Shown here in pieces: positions 1-7,890 of a DNA stretch of 64,000 bases; the first letter of the stretch is position 1; the number at the start of each line of letters is the position of its first letter. Below the pieces are notes generated by a model. That model was given only the letters and a program-made list of their open reading frames with translations, was not told the DNA's origin and ran no database searches. Where the stretch lies: assembly GCF_000212695.1 (NCBI RefSeq), contig NC_015514.1, forward strand, positions 1,736,001 to 1,800,000. Reading direction: 5' to 3'. The translations under genes and the position numbers were made by a program. Source of the DNA: Cellulomonas fimi ATCC 484 (GTDB lineage: Bacteria; Actinomycetota; Actinomycetes; Actinomycetales; Cellulomonadaceae).

Positions 1-1
1 G

Positions 2-586
2 GGCCGTGAGCCCGCGACCGACGCGCAGCTCGACGAGATCGAGGCGCTCGTGCGCGCCGCCGGCGGCCGGACGCTCGGGCTGTTCTCGTCGCGACGTGCC
101 GCCACGGCGGCGGCGCTGGCTCTGCGTGAGCGCCTGGACGTGCCGGTCCTGCTCCAGGGCGACGACCAGCTCCCGACGCTCGTCGCGCAGTTCGCGGCCG
201 ACGAGCCGACGTGCCTGTTCGGCACTCTCTCGCTGTGGCAGGGCGTGGACGTGCCCGGCCCGACGTGCAGGCTCGTGCTCATCGACCGCATCCCCTTCCC
301 CCGCCCGGACGACCCGGTGCGCTCCGCACGCGCGGAGGCCGTCGCCGCGGCCGGCGGGAACGGGTTCATGTCGGTGTCGGCGACGCACGCCGCCCTGCTG
401 CTCGCGCAGGGCGCCGGTCGGCTCGTGCGGACCGTCGAGGACCGCGGCGTCGTCGCCGTCCTCGACCCGCGGCTGTCGACCGCCCGGTACGGCGACTTCC
501 TCGCGCGCTCGCTCCCCGCGTTCTGGCGGACCACCGAGCGCGACGTCGCCGTGTCCGCACTGCAGCGTCTCGCTGCGGCGGACTAG
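2..586 (+). CDS. DinG-like ATP-dependent helicase, C-terminal part (5' end outside window)
   Basis: The last 194 residues of an XPD/DinG-type superfamily 2 helicase; the gene begins before the window. The visible part is the second RecA-like domain. It contains a motif-V-like stretch, LWQGVDVPG, and a motif VI, QGAGRLVRT, followed by the family's usual D-x-G-x-V-x-x-x-D-x-R segment. Members unwind DNA or DNA/RNA hybrids using ATP and often carry an Fe-S cluster, but that region is not in view, so the exact subfamily cannot be set. The stop codon TAG is shared with a possible -10 box (TAGCCT, 584-589) for the next gene, ldh. Coding in this frame is continuous from base 2. Partial because of the window edge, not because of a mutation. 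Confidence 0.85.
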   Translation, partial: GREPATDAQLDEIEALVRAAGGRTLGLFSSRRAATAAALALRERLDVPVLLQGDDQLPTLVAQFAADEPTCLFGTLSLWQGVDVPGPTCRLVLIDRIPFPRPDDPVRSARAEAVAAAGGNGFMSVSATHAALLLAQGAGRLVRTVEDRGVVAVLDPRLSTARYGDFLARSLPAFWRTTERDVAVSALQRLAAAD

Positions 587-689
587 CCTCGGACCAGCGC
601 CGACGCGCGGTGCCGCTCCTGGTGGGTACCGACGCGCTGCCCGGCCGACCCGACCGACGGGCGGCCGCACGACGACGCAGGAGGACCCC

Positions 690-1691
690 ATGACCGACAT
701 CCCCGACCTCGACGACGCCGTCCCCGACCCGACCGTGCCCCGGCGTCGCACGTCGAAGCTCGCGATCGTCGGTGCGGGCGCCGTCGGCTCGACGATGGCC
801 TACGCCGCCCTCATGCGCGGTGCGGCCCGGACCGTCGCGCTGTTCGACATCAACCGGGCCAAGGCCGAGGCCGAGGCTCTCGACCTCGGGCACGGCATCC
901 AGTTCATGCCGATGGCCGAGGTCGTCGGCTCGGACGACATCGCGGTGTGCGCGGGGGCCGACGTCGTGATGTTCACGGCCGGCGCGAAGCAGAAGCCCGG
1001 CCAGACGCGGATCGACCTCGCCGAGGCGACGATCGCGCTGGTCCGCAAGGTGCTGCCCTCCGTCGTCGAGGTCGCGCCCGACGCCGTCTACGTCATGGTG
1101 ACGAACCCGGTCGACGTCGTGACGTACGCCGCCCTGAAGATCTCGGGCCTGCCGCCGTCGCAGCTGTTCGGGTCCGGCACGGTGCTGGACTCCTCCCGGC
1201 TGCGCTACCTCCTCGCGCGCGAGACGGGCGTCGCCGTCCAGAACGTGCACGCGTACGTCGCGGGTGAGCACGGCGACAGCGAGCTCCCGCTGTGGAGCTC
1301 CGCGAGCATCGGCGCGGTGCCGCTGCTCGAGTGGAACGGCCTCGGCGGCCGCGGCCCGCTCACCGCGGAGGTGCGCGAGCGGATCGCGCACGAGGTGGTC
1401 GACTCCGCCTACCGGATCATCGAGGGCAAGGGCGCGACCAACTACGCCGTCGCGCTCGCAGGGTCGCGCATCATCGAGGCCGTGCTGAACGACGAGTCGC
1501 GGATCCTGCCCGTGTCCTCGCTGCTCGACGGCTACTACGGGATCTCCGACGTGTGCCTGTCCGTGCCCGCCGTGGTCGGCTCGGGTGGAGTGGGCGACCG
1601 GCTCGCGGTGCCCATGTCCGCCGACGAGCTGGCGGGGCTGCGTCGCTCGGCGGACGCGGTCCGCTCGGTGGCGCGCTCCTTCGGCTTCTGA
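690..1691 (+). CDS. ldh: L-lactate dehydrogenase
   Basis: NAD-dependent L-lactate dehydrogenase, 333 aa, interconverting pyruvate and L-lactate in the cytoplasm. The Rossmann glycine motif GAGAVGS is at residues 28-34, the NAD-selecting acidic residue lies in FDINRAK, the substrate arginine is in DSSRLR (D167, R170), and the catalytic histidine is H194 in GEHGDSE. The GEHGDSE form and the residues around it favour lactate over malate dehydrogenase. The ATG at 690 is chosen because AGGAGG (679-684) lies 5 nt upstream. The first 22 residues are an acidic, proline-rich extension not found in shorter homologues. A strong hairpin (1759-1795) follows, so the gene is probably monocistronic. No Rex-type operator was recognised upstream. 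Its presence suggests mixed fermentation under low oxygen. Confidence 0.93.
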   Translation: MTDIPDLDDAVPDPTVPRRRTSKLAIVGAGAVGSTMAYAALMRGAARTVALFDINRAKAEAEALDLGHGIQFMPMAEVVGSDDIAVCAGADVVMFTAGAKQKPGQTRIDLAEATIALVRKVLPSVVEVAPDAVYVMVTNPVDVVTYAALKISGLPPSQLFGSGTVLDSSRLRYLLARETGVAVQNVHAYVAGEHGDSELPLWSSASIGAVPLLEWNGLGGRGPLTAEVRERIAHEVVDSAYRIIEGKGATNYAVALAGSRIIEAVLNDESRILPVSSLLDGYYGISDVCLSVPAVVGSGGVGDRLAVPMSADELAGLRRSADAVRSVARSFGF

Positions 1692-1758
1692 CCGCTGCGC
1701 TCGTCCGGTACCGGCGGGCGCCTGCCGGCCGGCTCCGCGTCGTCCCGGCAGTGGTGAC

Positions 1759-1795
1759 CAGCCGGGTGCCGCCCGCGAGGGACGGCACCCGGCTG
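1759..1795 (+). terminator. Hairpin terminator after ldh
   Basis: A 13-bp perfect stem (CAGCCGGGTGCCG with its complement) closes an 11-nt loop. There is no clear T run, as is common in GC-rich actinobacteria. It lies between ldh (+) and the convergent small gene on the minus strand and could serve both. Confidence 0.7.
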
Positions 1796-1845
1796 TGTCG
1801 ACGTCGGCCAGCGCGCTCCTGGGCGGGTCGGTGGCGCTGGGCGGG

Positions 1846-2121
1846 TCAGTGCCGGCGCAGCGCTGCGACGAGCTCGGACTTCCGCATCGACGACCGCCCC
1901 TGGATGCCGACCTCGGCGGCCTTCGTGCGCAGGTCCGCGACGGTCCAGTCCTCGTAGTCGCCGGAGCGGCCGCCCGCGCGGCCCACGGAGGCGCGCGACG
2001 AGCCCGCTGAGGCGTTCGCGATGCGCGCGGCCTTCTCCTTGCTGCTGCCCTCGTCGCGAAGCCGCTCGTACAGCCGGGCGTCCTTGACGCTCGGTCCGGG
2101 GTCTCTCATCCGTCCGGGCAT
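1846..2121 (-). CDS. Small DUF7218/Rho_N-like protein
   Basis: A 91-aa basic protein of the type annotated as DUF7218 or Rho termination factor N-terminal (SAP-like) protein in actinobacteria. The N-terminal half carries the characteristic helix KDARLYERLRDEG-SSKEKAARIANA. The last 35 residues (DWTVADLRTKAAEVGIQG..) look like a Rho_N helix-extension-helix, which in other proteins binds nucleic acid. The two parts are separated by a Ser/Gly/Arg linker. Start: ATG at 2121, with AGGAGG about 7 nt upstream on the minus strand. It stands alone, 94 nt downstream of lexA on the same strand, so it could be read through from lexA, but no SOS role is shown. Function unknown; single-stranded nucleic acid binding is an inference from the fold. 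Confidence 0.75.
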   Translation of the reverse strand: MPGRMRDPGPSVKDARLYERLRDEGSSKEKAARIANASAGSSRASVGRAGGRSGDYEDWTVADLRTKAAEVGIQGRSSMRKSELVAALRRH

Positions 2122-2215
2122 GCCGCCACCTCCTGTGCGTCGTCCGCACCGGCGCGGGCCGGCGCACGCCCCAGCCTCGCGCGCTCCACCGGCCGCCGCA
2201 GCCGGAGCGGAACCG

Positions 2216-2977
2216 TCAGAGGCTGCGCAGCACCGAGACGACGCGGCCGAGGATCGTCGCCTCGTCTCCGGCGATGGGGGAGTACGCGGCGTTGTGCGGC
2301 ATCAGCCAGACGTGCCCGTCGGCGCGCCGCAGCGTCTTGACGGTCGCCTCCCCGTCGATCATCGCGGCGACGATCTCACCGTTCTCCGCCACGGGCTGCC
2401 GCCGCACGACGACCCAGTCGCCGTCGCAGATCGCGGCGTCGACCATCGAGTCGCCCGCCACGCGCAGGAGGAACAGGTCGCCGTCGCCCACGAGCTGGCG
2501 GGGGAGCGGGAACACGTCCTCGACGACCTGCTCCGCGAGGATCGGCCCGCCGGCGGCGATCCGGCCGACCACCGGCACGTACGACGGGCTGGGCACGCGC
2601 TCGCCGTCGTCGCCCGTGGGCGCGAACGCGGACCGGCTGCCGTCCGGCGCCGTCCACGTGCCCACGCCGCGCGAGTCGTCGGGCTGGACGACCTCGATGG
2701 CACGCGGGCGGTTGGGGTCGCGCCGCAGGTACCCCTTGCGCTCGAGCACCGTGAGCTGGTGCTTGACGCTCGACGGGCTCGTCAGGCCGACGGCCTCGCC
2801 GATCTCCCGCATGCTCGGGGGGTAGCCCCGCGACTCGACGGACGCCCGGATCGTCTCCAGGACGAGCCGCTGGCGCGCGGTCAGGCCGTCGACGCCGTGC
2901 GGCCCGTCCGGCAGGGCGTGCACCGTCGCCACGGCCTGGTCGGTCCCGGTCGTCCCGGTGTCCCCGCTCGCGCTCAC
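2216..2977 (-). CDS. lexA: LexA SOS repressor
   Basis: Transcriptional repressor of the DNA damage response, cleaving itself when RecA filaments form. The N-terminal winged helix-turn-helix covers about residues 32-95 ([12 protein letters not shown] to the [14 protein letters not shown] segment). The self-cleavage site is Ala142-Gly143 in GRIAAGGP. The catalytic Ser177 is in VAGDSMVD and Lys214 in GEATVKTL. The GTG at 2977 is preferred: AGGAGG lies 6 nt upstream of it but directly abuts the alternative in-frame GTG at 2983. Length 253 aa, slightly longer than the 230-240 aa common in actinobacteria because of a Gly/Thr-rich N-terminus and a 30-residue linker. It is divergent from the LysM gene at 3240, and its own promoter carries a LexA box, so it is autoregulated. 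Confidence 0.96.
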   Translation of the reverse strand: MSASGDTGTTGTDQAVATVHALPDGPHGVDGLTARQRLVLETIRASVESRGYPPSMREIGEAVGLTSPSSVKHQLTVLERKGYLRRDPNRPRAIEVVQPDDSRGVGTWTAPDGSRSAFAPTGDDGERVPSPSYVPVVGRIAAGGPILAEQVVEDVFPLPRQLVGDGDLFLLRVAGDSMVDAAICDGDWVVVRRQPVAENGEIVAAMIDGEATVKTLRRADGHVWLMPHNAAYSPIAGDEATILGRVVSVLRSL

Positions 2978-3108
2978 TTGCACCCTCCTGACGTCGTCGG
3001 CCGGTCGCCGCCCTGCTGACAGGCCCGCGCCGCCGCCGTGCCGACGTCCGGCCGCGCGGCCCGGGGCCGCGATGTCGGTGGTCGGTGGTGCGCTTGCCCT
3101 GCGCGGCC

Positions 3109-3149
3109 AGCCTAGGCAGTGCGAGCTGCGAGATCAAACACCTGTTCGA
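3109..3149 (-). promoter_or_regulatory. lexA promoter with SOS box
   Basis: Read on the minus strand: -35 TTGATC (3137-3132), a 17-nt spacer, and -10 TAGGCT (3114-3109). The box TCAAAC-ACCT-GTTCGA at 3134-3149 matches the actinobacterial LexA consensus TCGAAC-N4-GTTCGA with one mismatch and overlaps the -35. This is the expected autoregulatory geometry. Confidence 0.82.
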
Positions 3150-3180
3150 TCTTCTCTCGACACGTGTCGGGCCCGGCTGG

Positions 3181-3217
3181 TAGAACTCGTACAGGCGTTC
3201 GACGAACAGGCGTTCGA
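3181..3217 (+). promoter_or_regulatory. Tandem SOS boxes before the LysM gene
   Basis: Two LexA boxes share one base. TCGTAC-AGGC-GTTCGA is at 3187-3202 and ACGAAC-AGGC-GTTCGA at 3202-3217, each with one mismatch to TCGAAC-N4-GTTCGA. A possible -10, TAGAAC, is at 3181-3186, so the boxes would cover the transcription start. Expected effect: tight LexA repression of the LysM gene. Confidence 0.8.
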
Positions 3218-3239
3218 ACGGGAGCGGAGGAGGCCGAAC

Positions 3240-3698
3240 ATGAGCGCAGCGGTGCTGTCCCCGGCGGGCGTGCGGCGTGCGGTGCCGGGGCGACCGGCCG
3301 CCCCGAGCCGTCCTGCGGTGTCGCGCGGCCACCTCACGCTCGTCCGGACGGGTGATGTCGCGGAGGCCCGCCGGGCCCGTCCCGCGCGCGACGCGGCGGT
3401 GCCCGGACCGTTGCGGCTCACGACGCGCGGTCGGGTCGTCGTGGTGCTGCTGGCCCTGCTCCTGTGCGTCGCGGTGTCGCTCGTCGCCTCGCGCGCAGCG
3501 GCGGACTCACCGGTGTCGGGCGCGATGGAGGTCACGCGGCACGTGGTGCTCGAGGGCGAGACGCTCTGGGCGCTCGCCGAGGACGTGGCGCGACCCGGCG
3601 AGGACGTGCGCGACGTCGTGCTCGAGCTCGTGCGGCTGAACGAGCTGCCGAGCGCCGGGCTGATGGCTGGTCAGACGATCATCCTGCCCGCGCGATGA
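3240..3698 (+). CDS. LysM membrane protein, probable SOS division inhibitor (YneA/DivS/ChiZ type)
   Basis: A 152-aa protein with a basic, proline-rich cytoplasmic tail, one membrane segment (about residues 65-84) and an extracytoplasmic LysM domain (about 100-150, from HVVLEGETLWALAEDV to the final AGQTIILPAR). LysM binds peptidoglycan. Gene position decides the likely role: in Bacillus (yneA), Corynebacterium (divS) and Mycobacterium (Rv2719c/chiZ) the gene divergent from lexA is an SOS-induced suppressor of cell division. Here too it faces away from lexA behind tandem LexA boxes. Start: ATG at 3240 with a GGAGG-rich site just upstream (about 3225-3234). No catalytic hydrolase domain is visible, so a structural or binding role at the septum is more likely than wall cleavage. 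The specific function is inferred from context and domain order. Confidence 0.85.
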   Translation: MSAAVLSPAGVRRAVPGRPAAPSRPAVSRGHLTLVRTGDVAEARRARPARDAAVPGPLRLTTRGRVVVVLLALLLCVAVSLVASRAAADSPVSGAMEVTRHVVLEGETLWALAEDVARPGEDVRDVVLELVRLNELPSAGLMAGQTIILPAR

Positions 3699-3746
3699 CC
3701 CGGCCCGCCGCCCGCGTGGGTGCCGGTGGCTGAGCGTGCAGCGACG

Positions 3747-3787
3747 TTGACGGTCGAGGCGGACGCAGATAGGTTAGCCTTACCTCA
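3747..3787 (+). promoter_or_regulatory. Orphan iron-regulated promoter (IdeR/DmdR1/DtxR-type box)
   Basis: TTGACG (3747-3752), a 17-nt spacer and TAGGTT (3770-3775) form a near-ideal sigma-70-type promoter. The box at 3769-3787 reads TAGGTTAGCCTTACCTCA after one leading A and matches 16 of 19 positions of the DtxR/IdeR iron box (TTAGGTTAGCCTAACCTAA). It overlaps the -10, so iron-loaded repressor should block it. No iron-uptake or siderophore gene lies downstream. nrdR, 270 bp away, has its own promoter. Confidence 0.7.
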
Positions 3788-3940
3788 TCAGACGGGCTGG
3801 GGGGCTCGTCGAGGTGCGGAAGCGCTGCTGTCGACAGCCGCGCTCGCCGCAGCACCGCGCCGGGCCGAGGCGAGTCGGTCCGTGACCTGGGACGGGGGCG
3901 TCCCCGCGGGGGTGGTCGCTCGACGCGGCCACCCCCGTGC
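3782..3940 (+). ncRNA. Candidate structured small RNA or leader from the iron-regulated promoter
   Basis: Hypothetical transcript from the start expected about 7 nt after the -10 at 3770-3775. It holds a 12-bp palindrome GCTGTCGACAGC (about 3827-3838), a GGGACG/CGTCCC hairpin (about 3889-3904), and a closing hairpin GGGGGTGG/CCACCCCC (3908-3915 with 3929-3936) that could end transcription. A 23-codon frame, GTG 3814 to TGA 3885, with no good ribosome site lies inside it. No family was recognised. It could instead be just the distal 5' leader of nrdR. Confidence 0.3.
3908..3936 (+). terminator. GC-rich hairpin between the iron promoter and nrdR
   Basis: An 8-bp perfect stem GGGGGTGG/CCACCCCC around a 13-nt loop, with no T tract. 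It could end transcription from the LysM gene or from the iron-box promoter, upstream of nrdR's own promoter at 3969-3998. Confidence 0.5.
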
Positions 3941-3968
3941 GCGGAGCACCGGCCGGTGCGCGCCCGCC

Positions 3969-3998
3969 TTGCGACGTCCCTCCGGCGTGACCTAGCGT
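3969..3998 (+). promoter_or_regulatory. Probable nrdR promoter
   Basis: TTGCGA (3969-3974), an 18-nt spacer and TAGCGT (3993-3998) give an expected transcription start near 4005. GAGGAG, ending about 7 nt before the GTG start at 4060, serves as ribosome site. No NrdR box pair was recognised here. Confidence 0.5.
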
Positions 3999-4059
3999 CG
4001 CCGGGACGACCCCAGCGGACGGCGGAACCAGCCACCTCCGCGACCACGAGGAGACAGCG

Positions 4060-4593
4060 GTGCACTGTCCGTTCTGCCGACACCCGGACTCCCGGGTCGT
4101 CGACTCGCGCACGTCCGACGACGGCGCGTCGATCCGCCGTCGCCGCCAGTGCCCGCAGTGCCACCGCCGATTCACGACGCTCGAGACGGCGAGCCTGTCG
4201 GTCGTCAAGCGGTCGGGCGTCACCGAGCCGTTCAGCCGCGAGAAGATCGCGACGGGCGTACGCAAGGCGTGCCAGGGGCGGCCGGTGAGCGAGGACGACC
4301 TCGCGGTGCTCGCGCAGCGCGTCGAGGAGACGCTGCGCTCGTCCGGATCGGCGGAGATCGACGCCTACGAGATCGGTCTGGCGATCCTCGGGCCGCTGCG
4401 CGAGCTCGACGAGGTCGCGTACCTCCGGTTCGCCAGCGTCTACCAGGCCTTCGACTCGCTCGAGGACTTCGAGGCCGCGATCACGGTGCTGCGCGCCGAC
4501 CGGGAGGGTCGCGTGGAGCGCGACGCTGGGGACGACCGGACGGACGACCGGGCGGACGTCGAGGACGACCCGGCCGAGCCGACACCGGTCTGA
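4060..4593 (+). CDS. nrdR: NrdR transcriptional repressor of ribonucleotide reductase
   Basis: Represses ribonucleotide reductase operons, sensing dNTP/ATP through an ATP-cone. The N-terminal zinc ribbon has its four cysteines at C3, C6, C31 and C34 (HCPFC and QCPQC). The ATP-cone spans about residues 49-139, beginning [16 protein letters not shown] and ending near [11 protein letters not shown]. Length 177 aa, longer than the usual 150-165 because of an acidic Asp/Arg-rich C-terminal tail. The GTG start at 4060 is fixed by the conserved MHCPFC opening and the GAGGAG site upstream. The lexA-to-nrdR neighbourhood is common in actinobacteria. An iron-box promoter 290 bp upstream raises the possibility that transcription also responds to iron. 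Identification is secure; the iron link is inference. Confidence 0.96.
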   Translation: MHCPFCRHPDSRVVDSRTSDDGASIRRRRQCPQCHRRFTTLETASLSVVKRSGVTEPFSREKIATGVRKACQGRPVSEDDLAVLAQRVEETLRSSGSAEIDAYEIGLAILGPLRELDEVAYLRFASVYQAFDSLEDFEAAITVLRADREGRVERDAGDDRTDDRADVEDDPAEPTPV

Positions 4594-4764
4594 CGCCGCC
4601 GCCCGCGCGTCGGAGCCGCTCGCCTGACGCCGTCGTCGGCCGGGCGCCGTCGCGGGCCGTACGTCGACGCACGCCGGCTGCCGTCGCCGGCCGCGCTCCG
4701 ACGCGCGCTGCCGCGGGGCTCGCCGCGGGCGTCCGTCCGTGTCCGTGAGCCCGCGACGGTCACG

Positions 4765-4770
4765 TAGGTT
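4765..4770 (+). promoter_or_regulatory. -10 box for a leaderless S9 peptidase mRNA
   Basis: TAGGTT, then 6 nt, then the GTG start at 4777. This spacing puts the transcription start on the start codon. No ribosome site is present. Confidence 0.65.
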
Positions 4771-4776
4771 CGAGCG

Positions 4777-6828
4777 GTGATCCCCGACGACCTCGCGCTG
4801 CTGCGCACTCCCGGTTCCCCCGCCGTCCTGCCCGACGGCTCCGCCGCCGTCGTGTCCGTCACCCGGCCCGACCCGCGGTCCGACGAGTACGTCGGCCACC
4901 TGTGGCGCGTGCCGCTCGACGGCGACGTCGCGGCCGTCCCGCTCACCCGCGGCCACCGCGACACCGCCCCGGACGTCTCGCCCGACGGGCGCTGGGTCGT
5001 GTTCTGCCGCGCAGAGCCGCGGGGCAAACCGCAGGTCTTCGTCGTCGAGGCGACCGGCGGCGAGCCGGTGCAGCTCACCGACGCTCCGCTCGGGGCCTCG
5101 TCGCCCCGCTTCTCGCCCGACGGCTCGTCGGTCGCCTATCTCGCTCGTGTCCCGGAGGAGGGGCGCTACGTGCCGGACGGCGACCCCGCGAGCGAGCCGC
5201 CGCGGCACATCACGGGCTTCCAGTACCGCAGCGACGGCCTCGGCTTCGGCGTAGACCGACGGCAGCACCTGTTCGTGGTCGACCTTCCCGCCGTCGCGAC
5301 GGACCCCGACGCTCCGGTCACCGACGCGCCGGCCGTGCCCGCGGCGCGGCAGCTCACCGAGGGCGACCTCGACGTGCGCGACGCGCGCTGGCTGCCGTCG
5401 GGCGACGCGCTCGTGGCCGCGGTGGCGCGGCACGGCGCGCGCGACGAGGACCTGCGCCGGGACGCGGTCCTGGTCCCGGTCGCCGGGGGACCGACGGGCC
5501 TGACGGGCCTCGTGCCGGTCACCGACGCGGACCACGGTGCGACGCTCACGGTCGAGACGGTCCTGCCCACGCCGGACGGTGCCGCCGTGTGGCTCCTCGC
5601 GACCGACGTGGGCCCGTCGGGGCGCGACTTCGTCGCCGCGCACCTCGGGCTGTTCCGCGTCGACCTCGACGGCGGCGAGCCGGGGCGGACGCCCGGGCGG
5701 GCCGTACGGCTCACGGACCCCGAGTCGGTGGACCTGGTCGCGGGGATCCTCGCGGCGTCCGCGGACGGCCCGCTCGTCGGCCTCCAGCACCGCGGGGCCG
5801 TGCACCTCGCCCGCGTCGGTGCGGACGGCGGGCTCACGACGCTGCTGGGCGGCTCGCACGTGCTCACGGGCGCGGCCGTCGCGTCGGCGTCGACGGTGTC
5901 GACGGCGGCGGCGGGCGAGCGGGTGGTCGCGGTGGCCGCCGGGCCGGCGACCGCGGGTGACGTCCTGGTCGTCGACGGTCCCGCCGTGCGGGTCCGCACG
6001 GACCTGTCGGCGCCGTTGCGTGCCACGGGACGCCTGCGCGAGCCGCGCGAGCTCGACGCGGTCGCGCCGGACGGGTACCCGGTGCACGGGTGGGTCGTGA
6101 CGCCGGACCCGGAGCGGTTCGGGACGGGGCCGCACCCGACGGTGCTGATGATCCACGGCGGCCCGCACGCGCAGTACACGCACGCGCTGTTCGACGAGGT
6201 CCAGGTGCTGGCGGCGGCGGGCTACGCGGTCGTGCTCGGCAACCCGCGCGGCTCGGCGGGGTACGGCCGCGCGCACGGTGCCGCGATCCGCGGCGCGTTC
6301 GGCACCGTCGACGCGGACGACGTGCTGGCGCTGCTGGACGCGGCGCTCGCGCTGCCGGAGACGGACGCGGAGCGCGTCGGCGTGATGGGCGGGTCGTACG
6401 GCGGGTACCTGACGGCGTGGCTGACGACGCGGACGGACCGCTTCGCCGCCGCGGTCGTCGAGCGCGGCTTCCTCGACCCGGTGAGCTTCGTGGGGTCGAG
6501 CGACATCGGCTGGTTCTTCGGGCTGGAGTACCTCGGCGACGCGGCGGACGAGGAGGGGCGTCGCGCGGTCGCGGCGCAGTCGCCGATGGCCCACGTGGGG
6601 GCGGTGACGACGCCCACGCTGGTCATCCACTCGGAGCAGGACTGGCGGTGCCCGGTGGAGCAGGGGCAGCGGTGGTTCGTCGAGCTGCGCCGGCGGGGCG
6701 TCGAGGCGGAGCTGCTGCTCTTCCCGGGCGAGGGTCACGAGCTCACGCGGTCGGGCCGCCCCCGGCACCGCGTGCAGCGGTTCGAGCACGTCCTGGCGTG
6801 GTGGGCGCGGCACCTGCCGGTGGGCTGA
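4777..6828 (+). CDS. S9 family prolyl-oligopeptidase-type serine peptidase
   Basis: A 683-aa two-domain peptidase. Residues 1 to about 420 form a beta-propeller with recurring WD40-like/TolB-like blades (for example PDVSPDGRWVVF and SPRFSPDGSSVAYL). The C-terminal third is an alpha/beta hydrolase with the triad Ser540 (GVMGGSYGGYL), Asp622 (SEQDWRCP) and His654 (GEGHELT). The oxyanion region HGGPHAQY precedes it. It resembles the acylaminoacyl-peptidase/dipeptidyl branch of S9 and should release dipeptides or acylated residues from short peptides. No signal peptide is seen, so it is predicted to be cytoplasmic. Start GTG at 4777, with a -10 box 6 nt upstream and no ribosome site, implying a leaderless message. 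It converges on the aldo/keto reductase gene 30 bp downstream. Confidence 0.9.
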   Translation: MIPDDLALLRTPGSPAVLPDGSAAVVSVTRPDPRSDEYVGHLWRVPLDGDVAAVPLTRGHRDTAPDVSPDGRWVVFCRAEPRGKPQVFVVEATGGEPVQLTDAPLGASSPRFSPDGSSVAYLARVPEEGRYVPDGDPASEPPRHITGFQYRSDGLGFGVDRRQHLFVVDLPAVATDPDAPVTDAPAVPAARQLTEGDLDVRDARWLPSGDALVAAVARHGARDEDLRRDAVLVPVAGGPTGLTGLVPVTDADHGATLTVETVLPTPDGAAVWLLATDVGPSGRDFVAAHLGLFRVDLDGGEPGRTPGRAVRLTDPESVDLVAGILAASADGPLVGLQHRGAVHLARVGADGGLTTLLGGSHVLTGAAVASASTVSTAAAGERVVAVAAGPATAGDVLVVDGPAVRVRTDLSAPLRATGRLREPRELDAVAPDGYPVHGWVVTPDPERFGTGPHPTVLMIHGGPHAQYTHALFDEVQVLAAAGYAVVLGNPRGSAGYGRAHGAAIRGAFGTVDADDVLALLDAALALPETDAERVGVMGGSYGGYLTAWLTTRTDRFAAAVVERGFLDPVSFVGSSDIGWFFGLEYLGDAADEEGRRAVAAQSPMAHVGAVTTPTLVIHSEQDWRCPVEQGQRWFVELRRRGVEAELLLFPGEGHELTRSGRPRHRVQRFEHVLAWWARHLPVG

Positions 6829-6858
6829 CGGCGCCCGTCGGGGCCGGCGGGTGGGACG

Positions 6859-7877
6859 TCAGCGGTCGCTGGACCGCGGGCCCCACAGGTTGATGCCGGC
6901 CTCGACGGCGTGCGGCTCGACCGCGGCGAGCTCGTCGTCGTCGAGCGGTGCGGCGGTCGCGGCGGCCAGGTTGTCGTCGAGCTGCTGCACGGTGCGCGCA
7001 CCGACCAGGACGGACGTCACGCGCGGGTCGCGCAGCACCCACGCGAGGGCGAGCTGAGGAAGCGTCCGTCCGCCGCCGCGCGCCACGGCGTCGAGCGCGC
7101 GGACGTGCGTGAGCACGTCGTCCGTGAGCCACTCGGGCCGCAGGGGCCCGCCGCGTGCGGCGCGCGAGTCGGGGGGACGCCGTCGAGGTACCGCGTCGTG
7201 AGCATCCCCTGCGCGAGGGGGGAGAAGGCGACGACGGCCATCCCGGCGTCGGCGGCGACGTCGAGGAGCGTCCGGCCGTCGCTGCCCGGCTGCTCGACCC
7301 AGCGGTTGAGCAGCGAGTACGCGGGCTGGTGCACGGCGAGCGGCACACCCAGCCGCCGCGCCACGTCGAGCGCCTGCACGGTGCGGTCGGCGGAGTACGA
7401 CGAGATGCCGACGTGCAGCGCCTTGCCCGCGCGCACGGCCGCCCCCAGGGCGCTGATGGTCTCCTCGAGCGGCGTCGCCGCGTCGAACCGGTGGCTGTAG
7501 AACACGTCGACGGCGTCGACACCGAGCCGTCGCAGCGACTCGTCGAGCGACGCGCGAAGGTACTTCGCCGAGCCGTGCTCGCCGTACGGGCCGGGCCACG
7601 CCCGGTACCCCGCCTTGGTGGTGACGACGAGCTCGTCGCGGTGCCCGCGCAGGTCGGTCGCGAGCAGCCGCCCGACGCTCTCCTCCGCGGCGAACGGCGG
7701 CGGGCCGTAGTTGTTCGCGAGGTCGAGGTGCACGACGCCCCGGTCGACGGCGTGCAGGACGACCTCACGCTGCTCGGCGAACGGGCGGGCCTCGCCGTAG
7801 CTCTGCCACAGCCCGAGGGAGACGACCGGGAGGGACAGTCCGCCGGCGCGGCGGTGGGGCAGGGGCGCGACGCTCAC
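6859..7877 (-). pseudogene. Aldo/keto reductase, interrupted by a 1-nt frameshift in a G run
   Basis: Would encode a 339-aa NADPH-dependent aldo/keto reductase close to the YghZ/KCNAB beta-like group. Motifs: LGLWQSYG near the start, DLANNYGPPPF with the catalytic-site Asp and Tyr, VTTKAGY for the Lys, and a C-terminal part with LAWVLRDPRVTSVLVGARTV for cofactor binding. The reading frame breaks after LDGVP. The coding strand has six Cs (7171-7176) where seven would continue into PDSRAARGGPLRPEWL, the expected family sequence. The rest of the gene is intact to the stop at 6859. A sequence error in the homopolymer is at least as likely as a true null allele. Start GTG 7877 has TAGGTT (7885-7890, minus strand) 7 nt upstream, so the mRNA is probably leaderless. 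Confidence 0.85.
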
Positions 7878-7884
7878 GCCGCCG

Positions 7885-7890
7885 AACCTA
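7885..7890 (-). promoter_or_regulatory. -10 box for a leaderless aldo/keto reductase mRNA
   Basis: TAGGTT on the minus strand, 7 nt before the GTG at 7877. No ribosome site is present. Confidence 0.6.

Noticed and set aside
3814..3885. A 23-codon frame downstream of the iron box (GTG 3814, RKRCC near the start)
   Set aside because: No ribosome site and no evidence of coding. Kept only as a note within the candidate RNA; the two cysteines are not enough to call a leader peptide.
3679..6813. A long minus-strand frame opposite nrdR and the S9 peptidase
   Set aside because: Both real genes show their full catalytic or metal motifs; the antisense frame is a composition artefact.
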